A DNA stretch of 64,000 nucleotides from Aquilaria yunnanensis. Its lineage: Eukaryota; Streptophyta; Magnoliopsida; Malvales; Thymelaeaceae. The stretch's first letter is position 1. Each line of letters opens with the position of its first letter. The stretch spans positions 33,329,001 through 33,393,000 of the forward strand of contig CM077594.1 in NCBI GenBank assembly GCA_039654915.1, given 5' to 3'. Shown here one piece after another: positions 11,777 through 24,186 of this stretch. The translations under genes were made by a program, and so were the position numbers. The notes below the pieces were generated by a model, which was given only the letters and a program-made list of their open reading frames with translations, made no database searches and was not told where the DNA came from.

Positions 11777-14538
11777 TGATGTCCGGCGGCATCCTCATTG
11801 TATGACATGTTGGCCTGAATGGGAGACTTTTGATGAGAAGATATCTTCAAGACTTTGAAGAACATCGGTTAGGAGCCTCTGATGGCCAAGTTAGTATATG
11901 GGAGAACAGTGGTTAAGAGCAGAGAGTAGGAAAAAGAAAGTCCCATTGTTCTTACCAAGGACCCTCATAAGTATTTATAGGAGGGTGGAAGGAGAATTCA
12001 TTTTGCATAGCCTATCCAGATCATGACACGTGTTCGGCTATATCTACTCCGTACCTTCGGAGGCAGGAATCTCTAGTTGGCTATAGGCCGTTCTAGCCAG
12101 AGGGTAGGTGTCACACCATACACAGGCCTTAGCATGTGCACCTACAATGCCGCTTAATTAAGCTACCATAAAGTTATGTAATACAAGCACTTGTATGTGT
12201 TATGGTTAGGCTTAGGTTCGGCCAACTTTCACTTTTGTAGTTTAAACCCTATTTTCTTAAGGTTAAGGCTTGGGAGGTGCCCTAGGAGGCTTACTATGTA
12301 GTTCTAAATGTTTACTTGCATTTTAAGGTAAGGCCCATAATTTACTTACAGCACAAGGTGAGGCTTTAAAAGTTATTTGCAACACAAGGCAAGGCATGTA
12401 CAGTTTTTATCTTTAAGTGTCTAAAGTGTGTGCTCATCATCAACAAAGAAGCCTACATCTATAAATGTTTAAAATGTAGTTTTCATGTCAATGTATATTC
12501 GGCCCAACAAGCTTCATAAGAGGTTTAGCTTAATAAGGACAATATAATTAAAGCATAACATGGCACTCATCCATTCAACATATATACACAAGTCCATAGT
12601 TCAACCGAGGCCATATATACACAAAAACAACCTTTACACAAGTACTATCTACTTGGAACAAGACCAAGAGTACTCATAATCCCAAAATGGCCATAAGATA
12701 GGTTTTACATACCAAACTTAACGGTAATACCCGAGAGCCACCTTAAAAGTACAATACAAGATCAAGGATTGTAGGAAAAGTCCTATCACTAAGTTCATGG
12801 TTATAAAAGTAAACCAAAAACACTAATGCCCATGAACACATATCCATAGCTCCTAGACTTGTCCCACCACTATACACAAAGGCCTGCAAAACTCAAACAC
12901 ATAAGTTTGAGCAATAACCACAAGACTTGCACAATGCCCTCATAAGCCAAGCTTTCAGTTTTGGCACATACCTTGACAAAATGTGCATTACTTAGCACAC
13001 AAGCAACACACACAATCACTCAATCTTTAAGCCTTTTCCTGAAACATATTCAATAAGGGGCATGAGTTTATAAACTCAGTAAGGTTCACTACAGCTCCAA
13101 GGAGCTAATTTAGTTAAGCCCGAAAGCTTAACCTCCATATAGCTTTACTTAACCTACAAGGAAGACAAGAAAACACCAAAAATACAAGCATAATAACATG
13201 TACACATGATATAAGTAACATATATACATGATAACAACAACTACAAAGCGTTAGCAAGCACATCCAAGCAAACAAGCACACAACACACACACCACAACGC
13301 AATGCCCTTCTTGGCCGAAACCACTAGCAAGTACACACACATAATTTGCACTCCAAGCTTTGCCAATCCAAGTCTATACCACTAAAGCTCCAAGTTGAAA
13401 GATAAGTTGGCCTACTTACCTTGAACCTTAGTACTTGCCATTAATGACTAGCTAGCCAAGAAAACATATAAACTTGAAGGCTCCATATATGCCCTATCTA
13501 GCAATCTAAGATTATATAGCTAAAAATTACTATCACTTAGAAGCCATTACTCTACTTGAACATGGAATCATTACCAAAATCAAGTAGATTTCATGAAACC
13601 TTACTAATCTCTAGCTTTGAGCTCTCAGTTTCAAATTGAACCTTCAAGACCGAGCTTGGCAACTCAAGCACATGGTAGCCTAAGCCCAAGAACACCACAT
13701 CCAAGCTTGATTCTCCAATTCAACCTTTAATCAACACCAATTTGGCATGAACCTGAAGCTTTCAACCCAAGAAGATGAAGAACACTCTTTGACTTGTAAA
13801 AATGGAGTTTTGACTAAAGGTAATGATTTTTGGTTAAGTGGGAGCATGCATTAGCCAGCCAAGGGCCATTTGTGCACAAAAAAGGGCCTAATGCCTCTTC
13901 TCGGCTTGGACACCTTTGCATGGTGCATTTAGTCCCCTTGTATGTATTTGCTTCATTTTCAAAACCTAAAAGAATTTTCAAATTGGCCCTTAAGCTTTGT
14001 TTCCCGCCATTAGCACTTAGGCCACTTTAAATGTACAGTTTGGACCCGAGAGTTCTTAGGTGTACATATACACCACTTTGTAAATTTTCATTTGAGTCCT
14101 TCATTGTTTTAGTACATTTTTCCTTATATTTTGGCATAGGCCAAGCACTGAAATAGTGTCCTGATAGTAGGGGCATGTGTGAGGTCTCTTTGTTAGAGGC
14201 TCCTTAACCATTTTTGTCATTTTTTTATAAGACGCCTTCAGAGATGCGAGATCCATTCGGGCAGAGATTTATCCCCGAGTGCTATTGGGCAAGGCCCTTT
14301 GGAAGAGCATACCATCCTCAGGAGACTTTTTCCTCTGTCAATGATGGTGGATCTACTTTTTCGAGGTTGGTAGCTTCGCAAATCCGAGGGTGGCGAGGAC
14401 ACCTTTTTCCCGAAGTTGGTCATATAACTTTTTGAGGGTGGTGCAGAGAATCCTCGAGGTTGGGGCTATGACGTTTCTGACGGTAATGTCAAGTTAGCAA
14501 AATAGGAGGTCTTGTGGGTGATAGCCCCTCGGCTATTA
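11777..14538 (-). mobile_element. 5' LTR of element B, split by LTR Q
   Basis: The two halves, 11777-12108 and 14172-14538, align with solo LTR P (47639-48500). Shared parts include the TTCTCCAC/ATAGGCCGTTCT region and the GGTCTCT...TTAGAGGCTCC region. Net length is about 0.7 kb against 0.86 kb for P and O, so some internal sequence is lost. A minus-strand TATA (TATAAATA, 11972-11979) lies in the expected place. Confidence 0.8.
12109..14166 (-). mobile_element. Solo LTR Q, distant relative of Family 2
   Basis: The 2058-bp segment begins (plus strand) TGTCACACC and ends CCTGATA, and is flanked by an exact 5-bp TSD GTAGG (12104-12108 and 14167-14171). The right terminus TA replaces CA. Parts resemble D1 in the same orientation: the left end (TGACACACC in D1), the GCTTAATTAAG stretch and the GAGTTTATAAACTCAGTAAGG block. 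Most of the rest is too diverged to align by eye. It has no credible coding sequence; the open frames at 13114-13302 and 13830-14030 look like chance. Confidence 0.83.
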
Positions 14539-14727
14539 GTATGCATGAAATGTGAATATGTGTGTGATGGTTGGACCAATATGCTTGTGTTTACATAGTG
14601 CCCAAGAGGGGCACTTGGGTATGCACACTAAAGGTAGTGATCTGATGGCCTACACAACATTACCAATCCTAGGAGTCTAAATGCACAATTTTGGCACCAA
14701 AATTGGACTACCCCGGAGTGGGTAACA
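14539..14727 (+). mobile_element. Remaining tail of the 3' LTR of element A
   Basis: The sequence resumes at GTATGCATGAAATGTG, matching positions about 8415-8605 of the 5' LTR, and ends GGTAACA. It is followed by TSD TGTTG and then by D1 sequence. Confidence 0.88.
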
Positions 14728-15519
14728 TGTTGCCTAGGCCATAACAAACAACCACAAGCATAACTATGATGCATTAAAACAACATGAAAAACTCAATCAA
14801 ATACCTAGTCCACCATGAACAACCATGTGCTTAACTAATGTTATTGCCAAAACAATTTTATTTTATCAAGCAACAATACTCCAATAGCATCAATTGTTTC
14901 GTAAAGTTCTACATAAGTTTCAAGAAAACCAATGTAAATGATAGAAAATTGCTAACTTCTAACCAAAACCCAAGCTTCAAATCATAAAACAAACAAGAGA
15001 TAAACAAGAAATCAATGTTACCTCTTGCAAAAAATAAGGGATCAACTAGAAAACATCCTCAAAATAAAAAACCAAGCTTGAAACAAGTTGCCCAAAATCT
15101 TGTATACCCCTTGGGCCTTCAAATTCCTTCAAGAACACTTGATTTTGAGCTAAAAGTGAGGTAAAAATCAAAGGGAGATTGGGTTTGAAGTGAATAGGAG
15201 CAAAAATGGCAGCCACAACACCCACTTTACTAAGTTTTCAAGCATTTTAAAACATCAAACTACCAAATTTTGAAAAAATAATAAAATGGCGCCTTCTTGA
15301 AATAGTAAGCAAAGTCAAAACTTGGTCAAATGTTGTTTACTTAGACTAATTTTGGTTTTAAAGCAAGGCTTGGGTTTCTAAAATAAATTTTTAACTCCTG
15401 GGAGTTGAAACTTAGTGAACCTTGCCTAACGTACTTAATCCTGCCTAGTTAACTTGAAATTAGGTATTTACTTAGGAATGAATGCCATGGGCCATGGGAT
15501 AGTCAATGACCCATGGTCA

Positions 15520-17749
15520 TCATGTTAAGGTTAAGTGGGCTCGTGTGTCAACAAGGTAACTTATGGAAGAAGAATGCTCGACTGGTGAGGCTAGCAGGGT
15601 AAGTAAAGGACTGAGTCCTAAGCGGAAGCAAAGAAGTAGTGGGGTAACATTTGTTGCTCTAATGTCAGTACAATAGTGGGAAGCTGAGTCATTGGTCAAA
15701 AGTGACCTAATGATGCCAAAGAAGAGAGGCTTTGGCTAAACCTTTAGGGTTAGAGTTGAGTAAGGCCCAGGAAAAGGAGTTCACCATGGCTAGTCAAGAA
15801 AGGGCTCAAAATAACCATAGTGCAAGGTAATCTCCCACCTAGTTAAGTATGACACTTAGTAGTAAAGAGTGCCAGGTCTAGTATAGTTACGGTTATGCTC
15901 AATTTTTTGTGTAATGATTCTGATAGTTGTCATGTTCACCGAAGTTGAGGGAAGTTGAGTGTTGGAAACCTAGTCCGTGAAGATTTTACTTGAGCTAGTT
16001 TAAAGCCTAGAGTTCAAGCATTTCACTTAACCCTAGTGCCTTTTAGAGGAAGGACTAGTTGTTTGCGAGATTGGCTATGGACTAGCAGGTGCAGTACACA
16101 ATTCTAAAGGGATAGAACTGGTCCTGAGGTGTATGGTGTGGTGCAGTAAGTGGAGTTGTAGCAGATGAGCCACATAGGTGATTTTATATGGCCAACCATC
16201 TCCTGATAATAAAGTAAGTTAAATGGTGAAGTTGGTTCCCCTTACAAACTTGTTGGTTCCATGTGGCAAAACCCATAAGTACATTGTTTCGATGAGAAGT
16301 TGACATGGTGGAGTAAATTGCATTGTAGTTGAGAACAAAAAGCAATGGTTGTCCTCTGTAACCATAGGTCAAGGAATTGAAGGCTGTCATGGAGATGCTT
16401 GATATTAGTTAGAGCCTAGGAGGCCTAGGAGGTTGTTAGGAAGTTGAGTAAGATCGCAGCCATGTCAGAGCCTAGAGATGGAGGTTGAGCTGTCTAGTCA
16501 GCCATCGAGCGAAGGATGCGTAGGTTAACATAGGATCGAATAGTAGATTGTGGATTGGCTAAGAGCCCTATAAATGCTTCATGCATGGGGTAAGTGTTAG
16601 TGGCTGAGAAGCGAGAGTACTAAGGACACGCCCAATGAGTTAATTTAAAGCATTTACTATGTTGGGCTTTGGCCATAAGGAGGTGAGCCAACTTACTTTC
16701 TAGGTTTGGGTACCAAAGATACTTCAAGTGGACCAACTGAGGCATCAACACCTTTGGTTGGGGTAGCATATCAATAGTCTCATTGACAAGTGTTAGAAGG
16801 GCTAATCTGATGGGGCATGGACAAGCCCTGAAGGCTGTTAGTGCTAGATGGTTGGAGGTCTTGGCACCTGTGCCAAAGGTGTTTTCTTTGGTAAGCATGT
16901 GGGTGTAAGTGACTCTAAAGCATCAAAGGTTAGGATCGTAGTGCTCATGTAGTGCGTAGGTACCCTGCCCAATGCACCTATATGCCTAATGCATAGAGGC
17001 TATTCGAAGGGAGCACCGAGGATTCATATTGAACTCTTAGTAGGTCAGTCATTTAGAGGACCCCTAAAGTAGAATGAACCACGAAAAGTAGTATGCCTTG
17101 AGGTGTTAACAATATGTGTGGTGTCTCCACTGTGCGCTAGTGACACACTTAAGGAAAGTCAATGTGAAAGTTAGCAAGCAAGTTTTGTAATTAATAACAT
17201 AATCTTGCACCATGAGGTTTTGGTACAAGTGTATTAGGTGTAAAACCTAAAGTGAGTTTCAGATGTAAATGTTAGTGGACAAGCTTTAAGCTTGTTAGGC
17301 TAGCTTGCACCAGGAGGTTCGAGCACAGGAAGAAGTGTGAAGAAGTTATTGGTTATTGGGCATGCTGGAAAAGTTTTAAACATGCTAGGCATCCATAAGC
17401 TGGGGATAGTGGAGAACTATACCATAGTCTTCAAGAATGAGTTGCACTAAGGTGCTTTGGACCGAATATGGTCAAGCTAAAGTAGGGAGAAAAATGAGCA
17501 ATTATTGGTGTACCATTGAGCACGAGCACAAAGTCTAGCATTGGCTATAGTACCTATACAAATAAGGACTCGACTTGGATTCCAAGATGCGTTAGTTGAG
17601 CAGGTCGGGTAGTTGAGCACCAAAAGGTTGTTAGTAGAATTCACTCCTTTTGGTAGGATCTGTTAGGATAAGTTGCCATCATGTCCTAGTTTTCATCTCA
17701 TGGTGGGAAGTTACAATTTGGAAGACCAAATTTCCCAAGTTAGGGAAAA
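15520..17749. other. Unidentified repetitive-looking DNA without coding capacity
   Basis: This 2.2 kb follows the outer edge of D1. I see no gag, pol or other known domain in either strand. The open frames at 16184-16390 and 16620-16898 are short and have no recognisable motif. A loosely repeated motif with the core TTGCACCA-GAGGTT occurs at about 17204, 17304 and 17441. The block ends in a purine run, TTAGGGAAAA (about 17740-17749), directly before an LTR-like TGTCATGG. It may be the 3' untranslated part of an old element whose 3' LTR is R. That is inference. Confidence 0.4.
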
Positions 17750-18692
17750 TGTCATGGCCTTTTGAGAACCAAACCGATTACAGCTGATTAAGATTTGGTT
17801 ATGAGGTAATAAATCCCTAGCTTAAGGCCTCAAATAATTTAACTTAGCAAGTCAAGGAAGTTCATCAAAGTTTTGATGGTTCCTAGGTCATTTTGGCACC
17901 TAAGTGCCACTAGGGGCAAAATGGTCATTTTCCACATTAAGGTGATAACTTCATATTTAAGCTCATAAGTTGTTCTCTAGACCCAAATGACAAGAAACCA
18001 AGTTTAGGACCGAGTTGCCTAGTCTTCTAGCACCATTTGGGTGTGGGGTCTTTTTTTTCTAAAAGAGAAAGTTGAAGGCCACTGGGTTAGTGGCATTTGA
18101 AAAGCAAAATGAGAAGGATTTCTTACCATTATTCATTTTCTTCTTCTCCTAAGACCCAAAGCTCCTCCTTTCTTGTAGCAATCCATGCCCAAATCTCACT
18201 CATTCTTTCAATTCTTGATGAAATTAGAAGATACCAAGAATAAAAAACATCCCTCCAAATCTCATCACATGTAGGTACATTTTTTCCATTTATATTTTTT
18301 TATTTCTTCAACTTCCTTGAGGTTCGGTCTAGCTTGGTTGAGCTAGAATTGGTGCCATTTGCAATAAATTTCCCTTGGAAGAAAAGGAAACCCTTTACGG
18401 AGCCTTGGAGGTTTTGGTGCTCAACTTGCTTGATTTTGCACAAATTGTGTTTGAGGTAAGGGGATTTCCTGTTCTTCTTTCTTTGTTAATGCATTTGTAT
18501 AATGTTTGGCCTTGGAGATTAGTAATTACAAGCCAAAAAGTGATTGGAGCCGAGTTTGAGGCAATAGTGCATAGTTTTCATGAATGAAGATGAAGCTGGT
18601 GAGTTTGAGGTGCTGCGATGTTGTTCTGGCACTAAAAGCCAAGAAAAATTCATGACCAAGTCATGCTCTGTGCACTTCAACACTAAGGTCCC

Positions 18693-21600
18693 TGTTACCA
18701 CCTCACAAAATGGGAGAATTACAAGTGTGTCATTATTATGGACCTTCTAGTAGGAGGCACTCCCGATGAAGGTAAAGTGTTCTAAATTAAGTTTGGAACC
18801 TAATTTCAAGTTTACATAGCAAGAATGGAAAAGTTTAGCAAAGTTCACTAACTTCTGAGGAAGATAAGGCACTAAATGAGGTTTAGGGGCAAAATGGTAA
18901 TTTTGCATCTTGAATAGCCGGGTGTGGTCCAAAGTGGTTAAAATGAGTTTTATAGCTTAACTTTTAACCTTAACCCAAACTTGGGAGAAATAAACCAGAA
19001 TTAATCAAGAATAACTAAGTTACTAAAAGATGGGGGTTTAATTGTATTAAGCTTAATACTTTGGTGGCTTGGAGGTTAAGTGAGGCTTTAAGAAGGGGAA
19101 AGTGAGGCTATGGCTTCCATAATCTCGTTTCCAACCTTCTCACTCTCATTTTGCTCTCAATTCAACCTTGAAATCAAGATTTCTTGGTGCCAAGAAGAGC
19201 TATCAAGAGTATATAAGCTAGGAGGAGCTCATTTCAAGCATTAAACCATGGTTTGGAGCTTGGAAGTGTGTTTTCTAACATCCCCTATTTTTTATATGAG
19301 GTAACCAATGTGTTCTTGATTGAATTCATGTTATTTGGTTAGTTTGGAGCTTGGATTTTTGTTAGGAAGCAAGTTTTTTATGATTGGTGCCTCTGTTTTT
19401 GTTTGGAACTTAAGTGATACTTTGGTGATCTTAGTTGATTGGAAAATAGGTTGATTCTTGCTTGTTACTTGGAGTTGAGGTAAGGGAGTTATGAAATAAA
19501 GACCAATTAATGTTATTGACATGAGTTTGCTTGAAGAATTTGAGTAATTCTAGCAATAGCATTAGTTAGAGGATTTGGTTGAATTGTGGTGGACTATGAG
19601 GTTTGAGAGGATTTGAATGATGTTACGAGACATCATAGATTGGCTTGTGATAGTTGGTTATGTTCTATGCAACATGGTCTATGTGTGTGTGAAATTTGGA
19701 GGCTTTCCAAGCATGTTTACTATGTTTGCTAAGTGTCCAAAGTTCATAGTAGTAAAATGCGTGTCGATTCTACAGATTCATAGATTGGTGACGCATCGCC
19801 AATTTCGTGCACTAGTTCGCGACACGTCGCCAATTGTGCAAATGTGGTCCGAATGTTACCAACTATGGTGACACGTCACCACAGGGAAGATGGCAGAATT
19901 TCTCACATTTTGCTAGGCTGATCAAGGTGAGACCTATGGGGGTTCTTAGGGTGGCTTGGGGCCTAAGTATGCCGGGGGTACTCTGAGACTTCCTAAAGTC
20001 CCTTAAGACTTAAGTGTTTCCTTAAGGTTTGAAAGATTTTATGGTTGCTTGGGTCATAAGCAAGGAAACTAGTTGCAAATGAGCATAACAACGTACCATT
20101 ACCTCGAGTAAAAGGTTTAGAACCCTTGGCAACCTAGCCGTGCCGTACCACGAGGTTGCAAGGTGAAACCTTAGTGCACCTAGTCTACAAGGTCTAAATG
20201 ACCTAGTCTACAATAGTCCCACCATAATTCCCCTGCATAACATACTAAGCGAGAGGTTCAAATGGTGATTTATCTCTAGTTAGGCTAGCAAGCGCAGCTT
20301 GCTAGTAGGCAAGGCAATGCCTTGTAGTTTAAGGACAGGATGAGGAGAGGTTTCAAAGGACCTAAATATATGCATATATTAGACCCTCAAGCTGTATGAT
20401 CACACAGCAGGTTACATTTGTTATCGTATGTGGTGTCCTTAGTAATTTTCTTGCAGGTACACTGAAGGCCCCTTACTGAGAATGTTATATTCTCACTCCC
20501 TAGTTATGTTGTGCAGATTCAGAAGTTGTTGGATCGGATAACCGTTGAGGGTTATTGTGGTAGTGGCTTTTTCTACACAGGTATTGCACTTGAGAATCCT
20601 TGTGATTCTAGTCTACATGGGTAACTTAGATGGTTTGTTGGTCAAGTAACAATACTAACTAGAGTATTCCTTTCGCTGCAGAGCCTAGTAGCACTGGACA
20701 AAGGGATTTTTGAGACTTGCCACTAGGATTCATATCCAAGGTGGGAGTTAGATCAAGAAGGTCTCAGTTGAGGCTTGTATATATACAGTACTCTAGTTGC
20801 CTCCATAGTCTATGTTATGAAGAGTCCTAGACTCTAGGGTTGCTCTTCGGTGAGGGCATTAGACTACTCTATATATGAATGCTCCCCTGAGTTGTTATGT
20901 GTAGTAAATTCACATAAATATTGATTTTGTATGCTTTGGCTATTTGTACTTATTTTTTGTAGAAATTACTTGGCGAAGTTAATGCTTTACGTTTTTATTA
21001 ATCCAAGTCAAAGCATGAAGAGCATGCATCTTGCATATTCTAGGATAATCAACTAGTATCATGGGATTTTAATCTGCACACATATACAAGTAGCCAATTG
21101 CAACCACCGTGAGACCAGCTCTCATAAGGATTCCTGGGCAAAGGCTAGGGACGGCCGTGTCAGTCATAATGGTTAAAAACCATTATATTGTGTAATTCTC
21201 ACCATAGTGATTGAAGTGTGGGGGCTAAAAGGCATGATCAACACCTCCTTAAAAGTGTTCCAAGTTGGTAACTTGGCCCCTAAGAAAAGCCTAAAGGATT
21301 GCATGTTTTTCAAGCAACCTATGGACTTTTTTGTAAGGTTTTGGAAATTCGGGTACTCAATTGCAAAACTCTCAAGAAAGAGACTTGGAGAGTTATGGGA
21401 AGGACATGAATGGTATTAAAGTGCTATTTGAGGACCAAATTTCTCATGGAAGACAAGTTTGGACAAAGGAAACACTAAAGGAAAAAAAGACCTAAATGTC
21501 CTAGTGAAAACCTTAAGGTGTTCAAGCTTTTGACTTAAGTCTAAGGGTGGAATTGCGGGGTTATCCCACCTTGGGGGAAGCAGCCAAGACTTGATAATTA

Positions 21601-23610
21601 TTCAAAAATATTGGGCACATGTGTACCAATGAGTCTAAGACAAAGAAACCATAATTAGTGAGAAAGAAAATGACATAAAGCAAGGTTAAGCATGTTAAGT
21701 GTGTTTTTTGCCCTTAAGCTCATTTAAGGCCATTTAAGTGGCCAAATCACTTATCCCTCTCTCATTTTCGTCCTCCCCCAGCCCAAGAACATAGCGATGC
21801 TTCCTCCATAGCCACCACACCTTCAAGCTTGCAATTGATTGAAATTGAAGGCAAAATGAAGCAATTGGAAACAAACTAGAGCTATTTCTTGGATACTTCA
21901 AGGATCAAGCTTGATTTTTGGCCTACCCACTTTGGTAAGGGTTCTCTTGCTCTCATGGGTTGTTTTCTATATTTTCAAGCAACCATGGAGCTAAGGATAA
22001 GCTTGGAAAAGAGCCATGAGGTTGATGAGCCAAGCTTAGTGAGGGGAGTGCACTTAATGAAGGTTCTGTGACCTAGTGTGCAGTGCACAAATATGGCAGT
22101 AAAATGAGGGTTTCTAGAGCCCAAAGTTAGTACTAACTACTGTTAAAATCCTCCTAAGATGAAACATTAGCTTAAGGAGGGCTGCCGTAGTGATTTGATT
22201 ATGTTTGTTATGTGTTTTATGGGCTAACCTATCGTATATGTTGCTGCCACATTTCATGTGTTTGTTGTTTGTGTTTGGCTGTTGCATTTGGTTGCTATAT
22301 CTTGTATATATGCATTGTGGTTTTTGTGTTTTAATGTCTTTGGATGCAGGTTTTAGTGATGGTTACATTCCCTATTGAATCCAAGTGCTACCCTTACTAA
22401 GTTTCTCAATGAAACTTACTCCCCTTAATTCTGTCATTTTAGGTCCAGCTGAAAGATCACATTCAAACTAACCCTTGGCATTTGAGTTTTAACCTGAAAT
22501 TTCTGGTGCATGAACTTCCATATCTCTAGTTATGATCTACAAATTTTGGTGATTTTAGGAGCACATTTAGTATTTTTAATGGTGGTACTTATTGTGTTGT
22601 GAAGTAGCTGTCCAGCATCCTATTTCTTGAGTCCATTGCATGTCAGGCACTCCTGTAACTCAGGGTGCATATTTAGCTGATTTAAAACTATTTTGTAATG
22701 CATGTATGCATGTACATGTAGTTTATATAAAATGAGACAAGTATGTGAAGATTTGAGTAATGTTTTAGCTATGTAAGTGATGTGGTGCAAAGTTGCCTAA
22801 GTGTGAATGATGGGCTGCTTATTTTTAAATTATGTTTTGGCCATATAAAGTTGTTAAAATAAAGTGAATTTAATTCCTACGTGTAATGGACATACATGGG
22901 ATAGCCTTGGATGGCTTTCCCCTTGTGAATCAAGTGTTTGCATGGTTTGGAAAAAATTGTTTGGGCAAAATGGTCCAAAAGTTGCCAGAATTTTGACTCT
23001 GGACCTAAAGTTTAATCTCTCCTTGTGTAGAATGAATCTTAGTATTAAATTTTGACCACACCTAGAGGACATCAAGAGGGTTAACTTGGCTTTTGAATTT
23101 CTGCATTTAGAACCCTGTAGCCAAATATACCACATTGTAAAGTTGGCTGAGTTACTGTTCATTTAGTCAGAATTTTGTAACCAACTTAAAAAATCCATAA
23201 CTTGGTCCATAGGTTGCCTATTGATGTAAAACAAAATTCCTTGGTTTGTTATAAGGCTCTACTTGATAATGGAGCAAGGAAAATAGGGGGTCTGTGGCTA
23301 TGGTACAGTTTATTAGTGGAAGTTGTAGGTGCAGTAATTGGTCACTAGAACTTAACAAGATTGCCTAATGTGTGGAAGCCAAAACTGAGACTTGTGCTAA
23401 TGTTTTCCTTCTTAGCTACCATGGTGTGCATAAATGTAAATATGTGTTTTATGGTTAGACAAATATGCATGTATTTACATAGTGCTCAAAAGGGTCACTT
23501 GAGTATGCACACTAGGGGTGTTGTTCTGATGACCTACAGGGCACACCAAACCTGGGAATTTAAATGCACAGTTTTGGCATCATAACTAGACTACCCCGGA
23601 ATGGGTAATA
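18693..23610 (+). mobile_element. Solo Family 1 LTR (E), split by solo LTR D2
   Basis: It begins TGTTACCACC at 18693 and ends GGGTAATA at 23610, with an exact 5-bp TSD GTCCC (18688-18692 and 23611-23615). After removing D2 and its duplicated bases it is about 2484 bp. The terminal CA is TA. No primer site or internal region follows. The leader donor (GT at 21935) and acceptor (TTTTAG ending 22442) are intact. Confidence 0.93.
18734..21162 (+). mobile_element. Solo Family 2 LTR (D2)
   Basis: The 2429-bp LTR begins TATTATGG (TG mutated to TA) and ends CGTGTCA, flanked by an exact TSD GTCAT (18729-18733 and 21163-21167) inside LTR E. It aligns with D1 on the opposite strand. It carries three TCACC/GCGAC-type short inverted motifs near 19788-19880. 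It also has a donor-like GAG/GTAAGG at 19480-19481 and an acceptor-like TTTTCTTGCAG/GT ending at 20456. The open frame at 19617-19871 has no known domain and is not conserved in D1. Confidence 0.9.
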
Positions 23611-24186
23611 GTCCCCATTTTCTGGATAACTTGAAGCAACTATGGTGTTGAGTCACCAGGGTCATCCTACAGCACCATAGTTATTTTAGCCTTCAACCAA
23701 AGAGAGTGTTTTTTAGTTCTAAATGGTTATGTAATGTCTTAGAAATCTTTATCATGGATTTTGAAGGCTAGTAATGGTCATGGAATGAAGAACAATCAGC
23801 GAATGGATCAAACAAAGCATTAAAAAATTAGTATATGGACAATTGAGCTATGTGCATCAATAAGGGTAGTTTGGTGTCCTAGTTGAGGCTTGTTGTCATC
23901 CTTAATGTAGTTAAAATGGATTAATAGTGAGTAAACAAGTATTTTAAGCAAGTAGTATGGTGCACTAGCTTTGGTGTACTAGAACCATAAGCTGGTTAAT
24001 TAATAATAGTGCATGTGCACTGAGGTGCAATTAGTGCGGGCACTTTGTAGCACAACCTCCTATAGTTAGAAAAAGTGATTTTGGGTTAGTATATTACTAA
24101 CCCTAAGGTTGTTTAATAGCCACAAGAACCACAGGAAGTTAGTCAAAACACCTATGGGCCCAGGAAGGCACCATAAGGCAAGTAGG

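Larger units (their letters stand above)
9626..14538 (-). mobile_element. Tat-like gypsy element B (Family 4), minus strand, 3' truncated
   Basis: Reading right to left, the LTR starts near 14538 (TAATAGCC, a mutated TGATAGCC) and ends ...GGACATCA at 11777. The primer site and gag follow, then the start of protease to about 9640. It then abuts the gag of A. Reverse transcriptase, RNase H, integrase and the 3' LTR are missing. Its sequence is close to element O at the right end of the window. Solo LTR Q is nested in its LTR. Confidence 0.82.
6173..14727 (+). mobile_element. Gypsy element A (Family 1), gutted and carrying nested element B
   Basis: It is bounded by TGTTACC at 6173 and GGTAACA at 14727, with an exact 5-bp TSD TGTTG (6168-6172 and 14728-14732) in D1. 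Its order is full 5' LTR (6173-8605), primer site, first part of gag, then minus-strand element B, then only the last ~189 bp of the 3' LTR (14539-14727). All of pol and most of the 3' LTR are gone, probably lost in deletions accompanying or following B. Confidence 0.88.
4749..15519 (-). mobile_element. Family 2 LTR (D1), 5' LTR of a minus-strand element, split by element A
   Basis: On the minus strand the LTR begins TGACCATGGG at 15519 and ends GTGTCA at 4749, giving TGAC...GTCA termini. It aligns along its length with solo LTR D2 (18734-21162), including the segment TACTGAGAAT...TTCTCACTCC and the stretch near GGTTGCAATTGGC. Element A (6173-14727) is inserted in it, with TSD TGTTG on both sides. 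Removing A leaves about 2.2 kb. The primer-site-like sequence left of 4749 marks it as the 5' LTR. Confidence 0.82.

Noticed and set aside
13114..13302. Cys-rich 62-codon minus-strand frame
   Set aside because: It lies in LTR Q, has no known motif, and the sequence is AC-rich low complexity.
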